Below, in pieces: positions 8,595 to 17,137 of a DNA stretch of 64,000 bases. The notes below the pieces were generated by a model. It was not told the origin of the DNA. It did no database searches and saw only the letters and a program-made list of their open reading frames with translations. Position 1 is the first letter of the stretch; the number at the start of each line of letters is the position of its first letter. Source of the stretch: Kineococcus sp. NBC_00420 (GTDB lineage Bacteria; Actinomycetota; Actinomycetes; Actinomycetales; Kineococcaceae); assembly GCF_036021035.1 (NCBI RefSeq), contig NZ_CP107930.1, forward strand, positions 5,046,006 to 5,110,005. The letters run 5' to 3'. Position numbers and translations under genes: made by a program.

Positions 8595-10217
8595 TCAGGC
8601 GTCGCGCAGGGTGGCCTGGGCGGCGTCCAACCACGCACGACGGGCCCGGAGGGCTTCCTCGGCGCGGGCCAGCGCCCGGGCGTCACCCTGGGTGCGGGCC
8701 TTCTCGACGTCGGCCTCGAGGTCGCGGATGGCGTTCTCGAGCTGGCTGGCGAGGCCACCGGCCCGGGCCTGGGCCTCGGGGTTGGACCGCGACCAGCGGG
8801 CCTGCTCGGCGTCGCGGACGGCGGTCTCGACGGCGCGCAGGCGCCCCTCGACCCGGCCGAGGTCGGTGCGCGGCACCTTGCCCGCGGCCTCCCAGCGGTC
8901 CTGGATGGAGTTGAGGGCCTTCTTGGTCGCGTTGAGGTCCTTGATCGGCAGCAGCGCCTCCGCCTCGAGCAGCAGGGCCTCCTTCGCGACGAGGTTCTCG
9001 CGGAACTCCTCGTCCACCTCGTCGTTGGCCGCGGTGCGCGCGGCGAAGAAGACGTCCTGAGCCGCGCGGAAGCGGTCCCACAGGGTGTCGTCGTCCTTGC
9101 GGCCGAGGCGGCCGGCCGCCTTCCAGCGGTCCATCAGGGCGCGGTAGGCGTTGGTCGTGCCGCGCCAGTCGGTGGAGGTGGACAGCGCCTCCGCCTCGGC
9201 GACGAGGGTCTCCTTCTCGGAGCGGATGGTGCTGCGTTCCTCACCGAGGGCGGCGAAGTGGTGGCGGCGCATCTTGTCGAAGGCGCTGCGGGCGTGGCTG
9301 AAGCGCTTCCACAGGTCGTCCTCGCTGCGCTTGTCGAGGCGACCCTCGCGCTGGGCCGCCTTCCACTCCTCGAAGAGGGTGCGCAGGCGTTCGCCGGAGG
9401 AACGCCACTGGACCTTCTCGGGGTCCTGACCGGCGATCTGCTCGGCCTCCTCGACGATCGCGAGCCGACCGGCGCGCAGCGTCTCGCGCTGGGCGGCGCG
9501 GGCGCGGTCGGCGGCAGCCCGGGCCTCGTCGGCGACGGTGGCCAGCGCCTCCACGCGGGCGCCGAGGGCGTCGAGGTCACCGACGGCGCGGGTCTCGGCG
9601 AGCGCGGTGCGCAGCGTGGCGACCCCGGAGACGATGTCCTTGCCGGCCAGTTCGGTGCTGCGCAGGCGCTGCTCGAACAGGTCGACCTGGGCGACGACCT
9701 CCCCGTACTTGCGCACGAAGTAGGCGATCGCCTCCTCGGGTGTCGCGTCGGGGTAGGCGCCGACCTCGTGCTCACCGTCGGCGCGGCGCACCCAGACGGT
9801 GCCGTTGTCGTCGACGCGCCCGAAGGCGGCGGCCGCCTCGCGGTCCACCGAGGTCAGGTGCCCGACCTCGGGGCCCGCCTCGGTGGTCGTCGGCGCGACG
9901 ACGGCCGGGGCGGGGGTGGGACGCGGGCGCGGCGCGGCCGGGGTGGGACGCGGGCCGGGAGCCGGGGTGGGGTCGACCGGCTGCTCCGCCGGAGGGCCGG
10001 CCTCGGGCTGCGGCTCCGCCGTCACCTCGGAAGGTTCCTCCGACGACGACTGCGGCGCCTCCGACGCCGGGTCGGCCTCGGCCGCCGGCGTCTCGGCCGC
10101 CGTCGCGTCCTGCTGCGCGGCAACCGTCTCCGGTGCCTCCGGGGTCGCTTCGGTCGGGGTCTCGGGGGTGTCCGCCACGTCCGTGAGGGACGCCGGCTCC
10201 TGGGGCTGCTCGGTCAC
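8595..10217 (-). CDS. DUF349 coiled-coil protein
   Basis: No enzymatic function is known. The 540-residue product has about 120 N-terminal residues of disordered Pro/Ala/Glu-rich sequence. Several DUF349 repeats follow from about 200 onward, each an antiparallel helical hairpin with patterns such as WKAAQREGRLD, WKAAGRLGRKDDDTLWDRF and WEAAGKVPR. The protein is predicted to be cytoplasmic and almost entirely alpha-helical after the linker. Genes of this family often lie beside rel in Actinobacteria, as here. The start is GTG at 10217, with TAGAAT at 10225-10230 on the same strand exactly seven bases upstream, pointing to a leaderless mRNA. Confidence 0.85.
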   Translation of the reverse strand: MTEQPQEPASLTDVADTPETPTEATPEAPETVAAQQDATAAETPAAEADPASEAPQSSSEEPSEVTAEPQPEAGPPAEQPVDPTPAPGPRPTPAAPRPRPTPAPAVVAPTTTEAGPEVGHLTSVDREAAAAFGRVDDNGTVWVRRADGEHEVGAYPDATPEEAIAYFVRKYGEVVAQVDLFEQRLRSTELAGKDIVSGVATLRTALAETRAVGDLDALGARVEALATVADEARAAADRARAAQRETLRAGRLAIVEEAEQIAGQDPEKVQWRSSGERLRTLFEEWKAAQREGRLDKRSEDDLWKRFSHARSAFDKMRRHHFAALGEERSTIRSEKETLVAEAEALSTSTDWRGTTNAYRALMDRWKAAGRLGRKDDDTLWDRFRAAQDVFFAARTAANDEVDEEFRENLVAKEALLLEAEALLPIKDLNATKKALNSIQDRWEAAGKVPRTDLGRVEGRLRAVETAVRDAEQARWSRSNPEAQARAGGLASQLENAIRDLEADVEKARTQGDARALARAEEALRARRAWLDAAQATLRDA

Positions 10218-10224
10218 CCGCCTG

Positions 10225-10230
10225 ATTCTA
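10225..10230 (-). promoter_or_regulatory. -10 element for a leaderless DUF349 mRNA
   Basis: TAGAAT on the minus strand ends seven bases before the GTG at 10217, the spacing at which transcription would begin on the start codon. No ribosome binding site is visible between them. Confidence 0.55.
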
Positions 10231-10323
10231 GGTCCCTCGGGCCCCGATCGGAGCAGGCAGTCACGGCGTGCCCGGTCCTGATCGCGGGCCGTGAGCGACG
10301 TCGTCCCTGTCGGCGGCGCGAAC

Positions 10324-10329
10324 TAGGGT
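10324..10329 (+). promoter_or_regulatory. -10 element for a leaderless hydrolase mRNA
   Basis: TAGGGT ends seven bases before GTG at 10337, predicting initiation at the start codon. This spacing favours 10337 over the in-frame GTG at 10328, which would overlap the -10 box. Confidence 0.55.
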
Positions 10330-10336
10330 GCGTGAC

Positions 10337-11029
10337 GTGCTCATCGACACGGTCGAGGCGACCGTCTTCGGGACCAACTGCTACGTCGTCGCACCCCGGG
10401 CCGGGGAGGAGTGCGTCGTCGTCGACCCGGGGGTCGACGTGGCCGACCGCCTGGCCGAGGTCCTGCGCCGGCACCGCTTGAAACCCGCCGCGGTCCTGCT
10501 GACCCACGGGCACCTCGACCACACGTACTCCGTCACCCCCGTGTGCGGGGTGCACGGTGTCGCCGCCACGATCCACCGCGCCGACGCGTACCGGCTGAAC
10601 GATCCGCTGGCCGGGATCGGAGCCCCCCTGCGCCAGGCCCTGGAGGCCACGACGGGCACCGTGCAGTGGCGCGACCCCGACGACGTCGTGACCGTCGAGG
10701 ACGGGGCCTCCCTGCAGGTCGCGGGCCTCTCGATCGCCGTCCAGCACGCACCCGGGCACACCGAGGGGTCCGTGCTCTTCTCGGTCGACCGGGCCGGGGA
10801 GCCCGACCTGCTGCTGTCCGGGGACGTGCTCTTCGCGGGCTCCATCGGACGGACCGACCTGCCCGGCGGGGACCACCAGGCGATGCTGCGCAGCCTGCTG
10901 ACGCGGGTGCTGCCGCTGGAGGACGCCACCGACGTGCTGCCGGGGCACGGTCCGGCGACGACGATCGCCCGCGAACGTGCGACCAACCCCTACCTGCAGC
11001 AGCTGGCCCGTCTCGCCGGCGGGTCCTGA
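10337..11029 (+). CDS. MBL-fold hydrolase, glyoxalase II-like
   Basis: This is a metallo-beta-lactamase-fold hydrolase of the hydroxyacylglutathione-hydrolase-like group; the substrate is unknown. It has the metal motif THGHLDH near residue 55, APGHTEGS for the next ligand, SGDVLFAGSIGRTD with the bridging aspartate, and a C-terminal PGHGP. Starting at GTG 10337 gives 230 residues beginning MLIDTVEATVFGTNCY, typical for this group; the in-frame GTG at 10328 adds three residues. In other Actinobacteria the homologue sits between rel and hisS. Here a pentapeptide gene follows convergently instead. Confidence 0.9.
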   Translation: MLIDTVEATVFGTNCYVVAPRAGEECVVVDPGVDVADRLAEVLRRHRLKPAAVLLTHGHLDHTYSVTPVCGVHGVAATIHRADAYRLNDPLAGIGAPLRQALEATTGTVQWRDPDDVVTVEDGASLQVAGLSIAVQHAPGHTEGSVLFSVDRAGEPDLLLSGDVLFAGSIGRTDLPGGDHQAMLRSLLTRVLPLEDATDVLPGHGPATTIARERATNPYLQQLARLAGGS

Positions 11030-11031
11030 GG

Positions 11032-11718
11032 TCAGTCCGCCACCCGCAGTCCGAGGTGCTCGGCGAGCAACGGCGCGAGGCGGAGGAGCTGGAGCTCGCT
11101 GATCCGGGCGCCGCGCAGCGACCCGACCCCGCTGACGGCCTCGAGGTCGGCCCCGCTCAGGTCGACACCGCTCAACCGGGCCGAGGTCACGTCCAGGTGC
11201 CCGATCCGGCAGTCGAGGAACCGCACCCGCGTGAGGCCCGCGCCGGAGACGTCGACCTCGCGCAGGTCGCACCCGGTGAAGGTGACGTCGGTCAGCGACG
11301 CCTCGCGCAGGTTCACGAAGTCGAAACGGCCACCGCGGACGGCCACGCGCGTCCACTGCGCCGCGGACAGGTCCCACGCGCCGATGCGGCAGTCCTCGAC
11401 GACCACCTCCTGCCAGGTGGAGGAGCGCCACGGCGCCTCGGTCGCGGCGAGCGCGGCGATCCGCACGTCGACCAGGCGGGCCCCCGCCAACGCCAGCCCG
11501 TCGGCGCGCACCCGGGACAGCACGCACCCCAGGAACCGCGCGTCCCGGGCGTCGACGCCGCTGAGGTCCCCGCAGGTCGCCTCGCCGAAGAGGAGTCCGT
11601 CGTGGGACTCACCCGCCCTCGGTGGCCGCGTCGCCGCCTCGAGGGTGGACTCGTCGAGCGGGAGGTCGGGGGTGGGCGTCGCCGGCTCCTCGGAGCGGCG
11701 GCTGGGCTTCTTCGGCAC
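11032..11718 (-). CDS. pentapeptide-repeat protein
   Basis: The 228-residue product contains tandem pentapeptide repeats of the A(D/N)LxG type from about residue 55 to 210. Examples are LSGVDARDARFLGC, LREASLTDVTFTGCDLREV and LSGVDLSGADLEAV. Such repeats form a right-handed quadrilateral beta-helix, and some family members bind DNA gyrase or act as scaffolds; the role here is unknown. The start is GTG at 11718, just before VPKKPSRR, because the upstream in-frame extension enters the PAS gene. The gene converges on the hydrolase with only two bases between the stops. Confidence 0.8.
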   Translation of the reverse strand: MPKKPSRRSEEPATPTPDLPLDESTLEAATRPPRAGESHDGLLFGEATCGDLSGVDARDARFLGCVLSRVRADGLALAGARLVDVRIAALAATEAPWRSSTWQEVVVEDCRIGAWDLSAAQWTRVAVRGGRFDFVNLREASLTDVTFTGCDLREVDVSGAGLTRVRFLDCRIGHLDVTSARLSGVDLSGADLEAVSGVGSLRGARISELQLLRLAPLLAEHLGLRVAD

Positions 11719-11752
11719 GGCGCCACTGTGCCCGATCAGCTGCGGTGCCGGA

Positions 11753-12424
11753 CTAGCCGGCGCCGACGTCCTCCGCCGCGAAGCCCAGCACCCGCGCGCC
11801 ACCGCCGGGACCGTTGAGGACGCGTCCGCGCGCGAGGACCACCCCGTGCCGCGGCGGCGCGATCCGGAAGCGCACGTCGTAGGGCAGCCCGGTCGAGGCG
11901 GAGGAGCGCAGCGCCGAGGAGACGAGTGAGCGGTCCTCGTCGTGGACGCTGCGCCGCAACCACTCCGGCAGCGACGCGACCCCCGGGTGCTGGCCGAGGC
12001 CGTAGAGGACGCCGCTGCGGGCGTCCCAGGCGACGGTGTCCGCGGTGGCGTCGTACTCCCACGCCCCGGTCGACTCGCTCGGCAGCGCGGCCTCCCCGGC
12101 GACCCGCAGGTCGATGAGGCGGCCCATCGGCGGCAGGACCCCGGCGAGGCGGGCTCGCAGGGCGGGCGGCACGAGGTGCAGGGTGGCGGAGCTGCGGACG
12201 TCGGCGAGGACCCGGGCCAGCGCCTCGTAGCCCAGACCGTCCCCCTGGACGACGAGCCGGTCGTCCACTCCGTGCTGGTCGTCGACGGCGACGGCGTCCA
12301 CGAGCACGGTCAGCACCGGGTCGGGAGCCTCGGGGAGCTCGTCCCCCCAGAGGGCCTCCAGGTCCGCGCGCACGCGCTCGGCGCGGTGGCGCAGGTGGTG
12401 CTCGTGGCTCAGGGCGTCCGACAC
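11753..12424 (-). CDS. PAS-domain protein
   Basis: The 223-residue product starts at GTG 12424 with a GGGAGG ribosome binding site just upstream. The N-terminal half is unassigned. The C-terminal half, from about residue 118, reads like a PAS fold with a PAC-type end: WEYDATADTVAWDARSG, then LPEWLRRSVHDEDRSLV, then YDVRFRI. PAS domains sense small ligands, redox state or light and usually sit in larger signalling proteins. Here no kinase, GGDEF or HTH domain is attached, so it may be a stand-alone sensor or adaptor. The pentapeptide-repeat gene follows in the same direction. Confidence 0.6.
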   Translation of the reverse strand: MSDALSHEHHLRHRAERVRADLEALWGDELPEAPDPVLTVLVDAVAVDDQHGVDDRLVVQGDGLGYEALARVLADVRSSATLHLVPPALRARLAGVLPPMGRLIDLRVAGEAALPSESTGAWEYDATADTVAWDARSGVLYGLGQHPGVASLPEWLRRSVHDEDRSLVSSALRSSASTGLPYDVRFRIAPPRHGVVLARGRVLNGPGGGARVLGFAAEDVGAG

Positions 12425-12939
12425 GCAACCTCCCGGGGACGATCGACGTCGGACATCCCCCAGCCGACGCGCGCAGCCGTCCGAGCGCAGGCTCCAGCGC
12501 GGCTGGGGTCAGTCAACCGTTCCCACGACGCTCCGACAAGGGGCGCGCGCCGGGCGTGCGCCACCCGGCGCGGTTCCGCTCGCGAACGATCACGAGTCCA
12601 GGATGGTGGACGCGCGATGCAGGGCCCCAACCTGTCGACGTCGTGGACACGTCGAAAGTCACGAGATCACGTAGGCCCACCCGTGGTGGGCTCGCCAGCT
12701 TCCTCGCTGACATCAACCCTGGGACCGGCTACCTGGACCGAGCGTCGCTGCGCTACGCCGCCCTGCTCGTCGGCTCGGGCACTCCCAGCCGTTCTGGGCG
12801 CCCTGCGCCCGACGTCACGGTCATCCCGCGTCGTGAGCGCTGCCGCCGGCGGCCGCGACGCTGCGGCCTCGCCGAAGAGCAGACGCGCGACGCAGGCGCG
12901 GTGTCTCGAGCGAACGGCACCCCTCCCTAGGGTTCGACG
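12425..12939. other. 515-bp intergenic region without a convincing gene
   Basis: Several short frames cross this stretch on both strands, but none has a good ribosome binding site, recognisable motif or consistent third-position GC preference. It contains the start-side region of the PAS gene at the left and the GNAT promoter at the right edge. A plus-strand frame at 12556-12930 with a locally protein-like middle (INPGTGYLDRASLRY) could be a gene relic, but I cannot identify it. Confidence 0.5.
12928..12933 (+). promoter_or_regulatory. -10 element for a leaderless GNAT mRNA
   Basis: TAGGGT ends six bases before the ATG at 12940. Transcription would start at or next to the A of the start codon, and no ribosome binding site can fit. 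Confidence 0.6.
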
Positions 12940-13452
12940 ATGACCGAGGTGAGGCCCGCCGTCCTCGAGGACGCCGACCAGCTCGCACGCATCCACGTCG
13001 ACACCTGGCGCGCCACCTACACGGGCCTGATCCCCGACACGGTGATCGCGGGACTGTCGCTGAACAGCTCCGTCCAGCGGTGGCGTGACGTACTGCCCAC
13101 CACCCCGCCACGACACTGCTTCGTCGCTCTCGACGTCACCGGAGACGTCATCGGCTTCGTGCGTCGCGGCCCCAGCCGCGACGAGGGAGCAGCACCCACC
13201 ACCGGTGAGGTCCAGTCCCTCTACGTCCACCCCGAACACTGGAACACCGGGGCCGGGCGAGCACTGCTCGACACCGCCACCACCGAGCTGCGCGACGACG
13301 GCTTCACCGACGCGACCCTGTGGGTCCTGACCGGCAACGCCCGCGCCCGGCGCTTCTACGAACGGTGCGGCTGGCACACCGACGGGCGCACCCAGCACGA
13401 CCACCGCCGGGGCGTCGTCCTGGACGAGGTGAGCTACCGGCGCGGCCTCTGA
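12940..13452 (+). CDS. GNAT family N-acetyltransferase
   Basis: This is a 170-residue acetyl-CoA-dependent acetyltransferase of unknown substrate. The N-terminus VRPAVLEDADQLARIHVDTWRATY is typical of GNAT proteins related to RimI and of spermidine-type acetyltransferases. The acetyl-CoA loop is NTGAGRALL at about 100-108, after the beta-4 strand SLYVHPEHW. The C-terminal beta-5 to alpha-4 segment contains NARARRFYERCGW. The ATG directly follows a -10 element, so the mRNA is probably leaderless. The neighbours give no clue to the substrate. Confidence 0.88.
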   Translation: MTEVRPAVLEDADQLARIHVDTWRATYTGLIPDTVIAGLSLNSSVQRWRDVLPTTPPRHCFVALDVTGDVIGFVRRGPSRDEGAAPTTGEVQSLYVHPEHWNTGAGRALLDTATTELRDDGFTDATLWVLTGNARARRFYERCGWHTDGRTQHDHRRGVVLDEVSYRRGL

Positions 13453-13787
13453 CCCGCTGACTGACCCGCTGACATCCATCCGGTCACCCCGCGGTGCGCG
13501 CGGTGGCTCCGGGCCGGCCACCCCCGGCACCACGCCGGAACGGGGCTCCGCAGACGCTGCCGCGTCACGTCGGCCCAGCCGCTCTCTCGCCAGCCGGCCC
13601 GTTCCCGCCGGGAACTTCTAGACGTCGTGGGGCGCAGAGGGTCTCACCCGTTCGTCCGAGTGCGATTCACCCGTTCACCGATCCCGATCGGGGTTCAGAC
13701 CGGGACGTTGAGGGCCGAAGTAATGGGGGACACCACCGGGCAGCGGATCGACCGCCGTCCGCAGCCCCACCTACGGAAGGACCTGAC
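13453..13787 (+). other. 335-bp region upstream of the roadblock module
   Basis: No gene is seen. The motif TCACCCGTTC occurs twice (near 13644 and 13667), about 23 bases apart, and could be a regulator or sigma-factor target. GGAAGGA at 13775-13781 is the ribosome binding site of the downstream gene. No standard -10/-35 pair stands out. Confidence 0.4.
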
Positions 13788-14156
13788 GTGACCAACGTCG
13801 ACGCCACCCTGAAGGCCTGCCTCGAGATCGACGGCGCCACCGCCGCGGCCCTCGTCGACTACGAGTCCGGCATGTCGCTCGGCCAGGCCGGGGGCGGCGC
13901 CCTCGACCTCGACGTCGCCGCCGCCGGCAACACCGACGTCGTCCGCGCCAAGCTGCGCACCATGCAGCGCCTGGGCCTGTCCGAGAACATCGAGGACATC
14001 CTCATCACCCTCGGCACCCAGATCCACCTGATCCGTCTCATCCAGTCGCAGTCCGGCCAGGGCCTGTTCCTGTACCTGGTCCTCAAGAAGGACTCCTCGA
14101 ACCTCGCCATGGCCCGTCGCCAGCTGACGATCCTCGAGCGCGACCTCGCGATCTGA
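13788..14156 (+). CDS. roadblock/LC7-domain protein (first of two)
   Basis: The 122-residue protein consists almost wholly of a roadblock/LC7 (MglB-like) domain: the starting helix and strand ATLKACLEIDGATAAALVDYESGM, in shorter units ATLKACLEIDG and AAALVDYESGM, then helix LGLSENIEDILI and strand THIQ-like IHLIRLIQSQ. Such domains dimerise and bind small Ras-like GTPases, often as GAPs or regulators. GTG at 13788 has a strong GGAAGGA site seven bases upstream; the frame is open further upstream without support. It precedes a Ras-like GTPase and a second roadblock gene, so the three probably form one switch module. Confidence 0.82.
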   Translation: MTNVDATLKACLEIDGATAAALVDYESGMSLGQAGGGALDLDVAAAGNTDVVRAKLRTMQRLGLSENIEDILITLGTQIHLIRLIQSQSGQGLFLYLVLKKDSSNLAMARRQLTILERDLAI

Positions 14157-14191
14157 CGATCCCACCGCACCACCGCACCACCGCACCACCC

Positions 14192-14239
14192 GTCGGCGGT
14201 CGGCCGGACGCCTCACCGCGTCCGCGTCCGACCGCCGAC
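14192..14239 (+). terminator. 19-bp nested stem-loop inside the roadblock-GTPase operon
   Basis: The outer stem pairs 14192-14203 with 14228-14239 (12 bp, perfect). The inner stem pairs 14205-14211 with 14218-14224 (7 bp) around a 6-base loop. It lies between the roadblock stop (14156) and the GTPase start (14275), so it may act as a partial terminator that lowers expression of the downstream genes. An 8-bp direct repeat (about 3.4 copies) precedes it at 14164-14190. Confidence 0.55.
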
Positions 14240-14274
14240 GCGCGCAGCCCCCACCCCGCCTCCCGAGGAGCTCC

Positions 14275-14874
14275 GTGAGCAGCCCCGCCCGCAAGATCGT
14301 GGTCACCGGACCCTTCGGGGCCGGCAAGACCACGTTCGCCACCACCGTCACCGCAGGCCTCGGGGGTGGGACGCTCGTGACCACCGAGACCGGGGTCAGC
14401 GACGAGACGGCCGCGCTCAAGACCTCCACGACCGTCGCGATGGACCACACCAGCTTCACGGTGCCCGCCCCCGCCACCGCCGGCTGGGACGACGTCAGGG
14501 TCAACCTCTTCGGCACCCCGGGCCAGGAACGGTTCTCCTTCATGTGGGAACTGCTGGCCCGGAACATGGACGGCTACCTCGTCCTCGTCGACGCCAGCCG
14601 CTCCACCAGCATCGAAGCGGCCGCCGACATCGTCGGGGCCTTCCAGCGCATCGCCCCGGCCGTCCCGCGCCTGGTCGCGGTCAGCCGCTGGGCCGACCCC
14701 GCCGGCACCCGCGCCCGACTGGGCCAGCTCCTCGGCACCTCGCCGTCGGCGCTCATCGCCTGCGACCCCCGCGACCTGTCCCAGTGCACGGCCGTCCTGA
14801 CGGTCCTGCTCGACGGCGTCCACACCCTCGAGAGCCGCCGCGTCGCCGCCGGCACGGACGGAGCCACAGCATGA
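14275..14874 (+). CDS. Ras-like small GTPase (MglA/CvnD-like)
   Basis: The 199-residue protein is a P-loop GTPase of the group that pairs with roadblock proteins. G1 is GPFGAGKTT at about residues 12-20, with a Thr-rich switch I. G3 is LFGTPGQERF near 80, the usual DxxG replaced by FGTPG. In the G4 position the expected NKxD is SRWAD, so guanine recognition is atypical, as in CvnD-like proteins. GTG at 14275 is preceded by GAGGAGC. Its stop overlaps the next roadblock ATG. No sensor kinase or DUF742 partner of the streptomycete conservons is present. Confidence 0.82.
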   Translation: MSSPARKIVVTGPFGAGKTTFATTVTAGLGGGTLVTTETGVSDETAALKTSTTVAMDHTSFTVPAPATAGWDDVRVNLFGTPGQERFSFMWELLARNMDGYLVLVDASRSTSIEAAADIVGAFQRIAPAVPRLVAVSRWADPAGTRARLGQLLGTSPSALIACDPRDLSQCTAVLTVLLDGVHTLESRRVAAGTDGATA

Positions 14875-15260
14875 TCGTGAAGCAGCACGCGATGCGCGTC
14901 AGCGGCGCCCTCAAGCGCGACATCCCGGGGCTGCGGCGGATCCTCGTCGCCCGCACCGACGGCCTCGCCTTCCACGACGACGGCCCCGAACGCGACCACG
15001 AGTCCGCGGCCGCCATCGTCGCGACCGTCCTCGGCATCGCCCAGCGCGCCGCGGACGCCAACGTCCTCGGCCCGTTCCAGTCCACGACCGTCAAGGGCAG
15101 CGACGGCGCTCTCGTCGTGTACGCGATCACCACCAGCCACATCCTCGCCGTCGTCACCGACCCCTCCGTCAACCTCGTGCTGCTCGACCGCCTCGCCCTC
15201 AAGCTGGTCGCCGACCTCGCCGGCGCCGAGTCCGGCGCGACACCGGCCCGCGCCCGCTGA
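14871..15260 (+). CDS. roadblock/LC7-domain protein (second of two)
   Basis: The 129-residue protein has the roadblock layout: helix LKRDIPGLRRILVARTDGL, strand-helix HESAAAIVATVLGIAQRA, then GSDGALVVYAI and a final helix LALKLVADLA. It is diverged from the first copy, so the two may form a heterodimer or play different roles (for example GAP versus scaffold) around the intervening GTPase. The ATG at 14871 overlaps the GTPase stop (ATGA). The C-terminal tail is short and Ala/Arg-rich. Confidence 0.78.
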   Translation: MIVKQHAMRVSGALKRDIPGLRRILVARTDGLAFHDDGPERDHESAAAIVATVLGIAQRAADANVLGPFQSTTVKGSDGALVVYAITTSHILAVVTDPSVNLVLLDRLALKLVADLAGAESGATPARAR

Positions 15261-15297
15261 GCCCTCGGGGGAGTGCTCCCCGGGGTGCGGCGTTCCG

Positions 15298-15303
15298 TAG
15301 GAT
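15298..15303 (+). promoter_or_regulatory. candidate -10 element of aspS
   Basis: TAGGAT lies 43 bases before the aspS GTG at 15347. A GAAGGGA ribosome binding site follows at about 15334-15340. Confidence 0.45.
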
Positions 15304-15346
15304 CGTCCGTGCGCACACCGCGCTCTGACGATCGAAGGGACCTCCC

Positions 15347-17137
15347 GTGCTCCGCACCCACGAGGCCGGCAGCCTGCGCGCCGGTCACGCCGGACAGACC
15401 GTGACGCTCACCGGCTGGGTGGCGCGTCGACGGGATCACGGGGGAGTGGCCTTCCTGGACCTGCGCGACGCCTCGGGTGTCGTCCAGGTCGTCGCGCGCG
15501 ACGAGATCCTCGACGCCGGCGGCGCCCGCGACCTGCGCAACGAGTACTGCATCCGCATCACCGGAGACGTGCGGCTGCGCCCCGACGGCAACGACAACGC
15601 CAACATCCCCACGGGTGCGGTCGAGGTCGACACCACGGCGCTGGAGGTCCTCTCCGAGGCCGCACCGCTGCCGTTCCAGATCGACGACCACCTCACCGTC
15701 GGTGAGGAGGCCCGGCTGAAGTACCGCTACCTCGACCTGCGCCGCACCGGCCCCGCGAACGCGCTGAAGCTGCGTTCGGCCGCGAACAAGGCCGCGCGCA
15801 CCGTGCTCGAGGAACACGCGTTCACCGAGGTCGAGACCCCGACGCTGACCCGGTCCACCCCCGAGGGGGCGCGCGACTTCGTCGTCCCCGCCCGCCTGTC
15901 CCCGGGTTCCTGGTACGCCCTGCCGCAGAGCCCGCAGCTGTTCAAGCAGTTGCTGATGGTCGCCGGCATGGAGCGCTACTACCAGATCGCCCGCTGCTAC
16001 CGCGACGAGGACTTCCGCGCCGACCGGCAGCCGGAGTTCACCCAGCTCGACATCGAGATGAGCTTCGTCGAGCAGGACGACGTCATCGCCCTCGGCGAGC
16101 AGATCGTCTCCGCGCTCTGGAAGCTCATCGGCTACGACGTTCCGCTGCCGATCCCGCGGATGACCTTCGAGGAGGCCATGCGCCGCTACGGCTCCGACAA
16201 GCCCGACCTGCGCTTCGGCATCGAACTCGTCGAGTGCGCCGAGTTCTTCGCCGACACCAGCTTCCGGGTGTTCCAGTCGCCCTACGTCGGTGCCGTCGTC
16301 ATGCCGGGCGGCGCCTCCCAGCCGCGCAAGACCCTCGACGCCTGGCAGGAGTGGGCCAAGCAGCGCGGGGCCCGCGGGCTGGCCTACGTCCTCGTCGGCG
16401 AGGACGGCGAACTCGCCGGTCCGGTCGCCAAGAACCTCTCCGACACCGAACGCGCCGGTCTCGCCGCGCACGTCGGCGCGAACCCGGGCGACTGCATCTT
16501 CTTCGCCGCCGGCGCCGTGAACCCCTCCCGTGCGCTGCTCGGAGCCGCCCGCGCCGAGATCGCCCGGCGCACCGGCGCGATCGACGAGAACGCGTGGTCC
16601 TTCCTCTGGGTCGTCGACGCACCCATGTTCAAGTCCGCGGCCGAGGACGACGACGTGTCGATCGGCGGCGGGAACTGGAACGCCGTCCACCACGCCTTCA
16701 CCGCCCCGAAGCCCGAGCACCTCGACACCTTCGACACCGACCCGGGGTCCGCGCTCACCAACGCCTACGACATCGTCTGCAACGGCAACGAGATCGGCGG
16801 CGGCTCGATCCGCATCCACCGTCGCGACGTCCAGGAACGCGTCTTCGCGGTCATGGGCATCTCCGAGGCCGACGCGCGGGAGAAGTTCGGCTTCCTCCTC
16901 GACGCGTTCTCCTTCGGCGCCCCGCCGCACGGCGGGATCGCCTTCGGCTGGGACCGCGTCGTCGCCCTGCTCACCGGCTCCGACTCCATCCGCGAGGTCA
17001 TCGCCTTCCCCAAGTCCGGCGGCGGCTACGACCCGCTGACGGCCGCGCCCGCGCCCATCACGGCGCAGCAGCGCCGCGAGGCCGGGGTCGACTTCACGCC
17101 CGAGGCCAAGAAGCCGGCGGAGACCGTCGAGGCGTGA
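15347..17137 (+). CDS. aspS: aspartate-tRNA ligase, probably non-discriminating
   Basis: This is a class II aminoacyl-tRNA synthetase of 596 residues, normal bacterial length. The N-terminal OB-fold anticodon-binding domain includes [18 protein letters not shown]. Motif 2 is [15 protein letters not shown], and motif 3 is [10 protein letters not shown] near the end. The GAD insertion domain lies between them. Counting from this start, residue 31 is His and residue 81 is Gly. These match the identity determinants reported for non-discriminating AspRS, which charges both tRNA-Asp and tRNA-Asn and needs GatCAB to finish Asn-tRNA. The stop overlaps the PAP2 gene start. Confidence 0.96.
   Translation: MLRTHEAGSLRAGHAGQTVTLTGWVARRRDHGGVAFLDLRDASGVVQVVARDEILDAGGARDLRNEYCIRITGDVRLRPDGNDNANIPTGAVEVDTTALEVLSEAAPLPFQIDDHLTVGEEARLKYRYLDLRRTGPANALKLRSAANKAARTVLEEHAFTEVETPTLTRSTPEGARDFVVPARLSPGSWYALPQSPQLFKQLLMVAGMERYYQIARCYRDEDFRADRQPEFTQLDIEMSFVEQDDVIALGEQIVSALWKLIGYDVPLPIPRMTFEEAMRRYGSDKPDLRFGIELVECAEFFADTSFRVFQSPYVGAVVMPGGASQPRKTLDAWQEWAKQRGARGLAYVLVGEDGELAGPVAKNLSDTERAGLAAHVGANPGDCIFFAAGAVNPSRALLGAARAEIARRTGAIDENAWSFLWVVDAPMFKSAAEDDDVSIGGGNWNAVHHAFTAPKPEHLDTFDTDPGSALTNAYDIVCNGNEIGGGSIRIHRRDVQERVFAVMGISEADAREKFGFLLDAFSFGAPPHGGIAFGWDRVVALLTGSDSIREVIAFPKSGGGYDPLTAAPAPITAQQRREAGVDFTPEAKKPAETVEA

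Noticed and set aside
12556-12930. Plus-strand frame with a protein-like middle (INPGTGYLDRASLRY)
   Set aside because: No ribosome binding site, Arg-rich ends and no recognised family; kept only as a possible relic.
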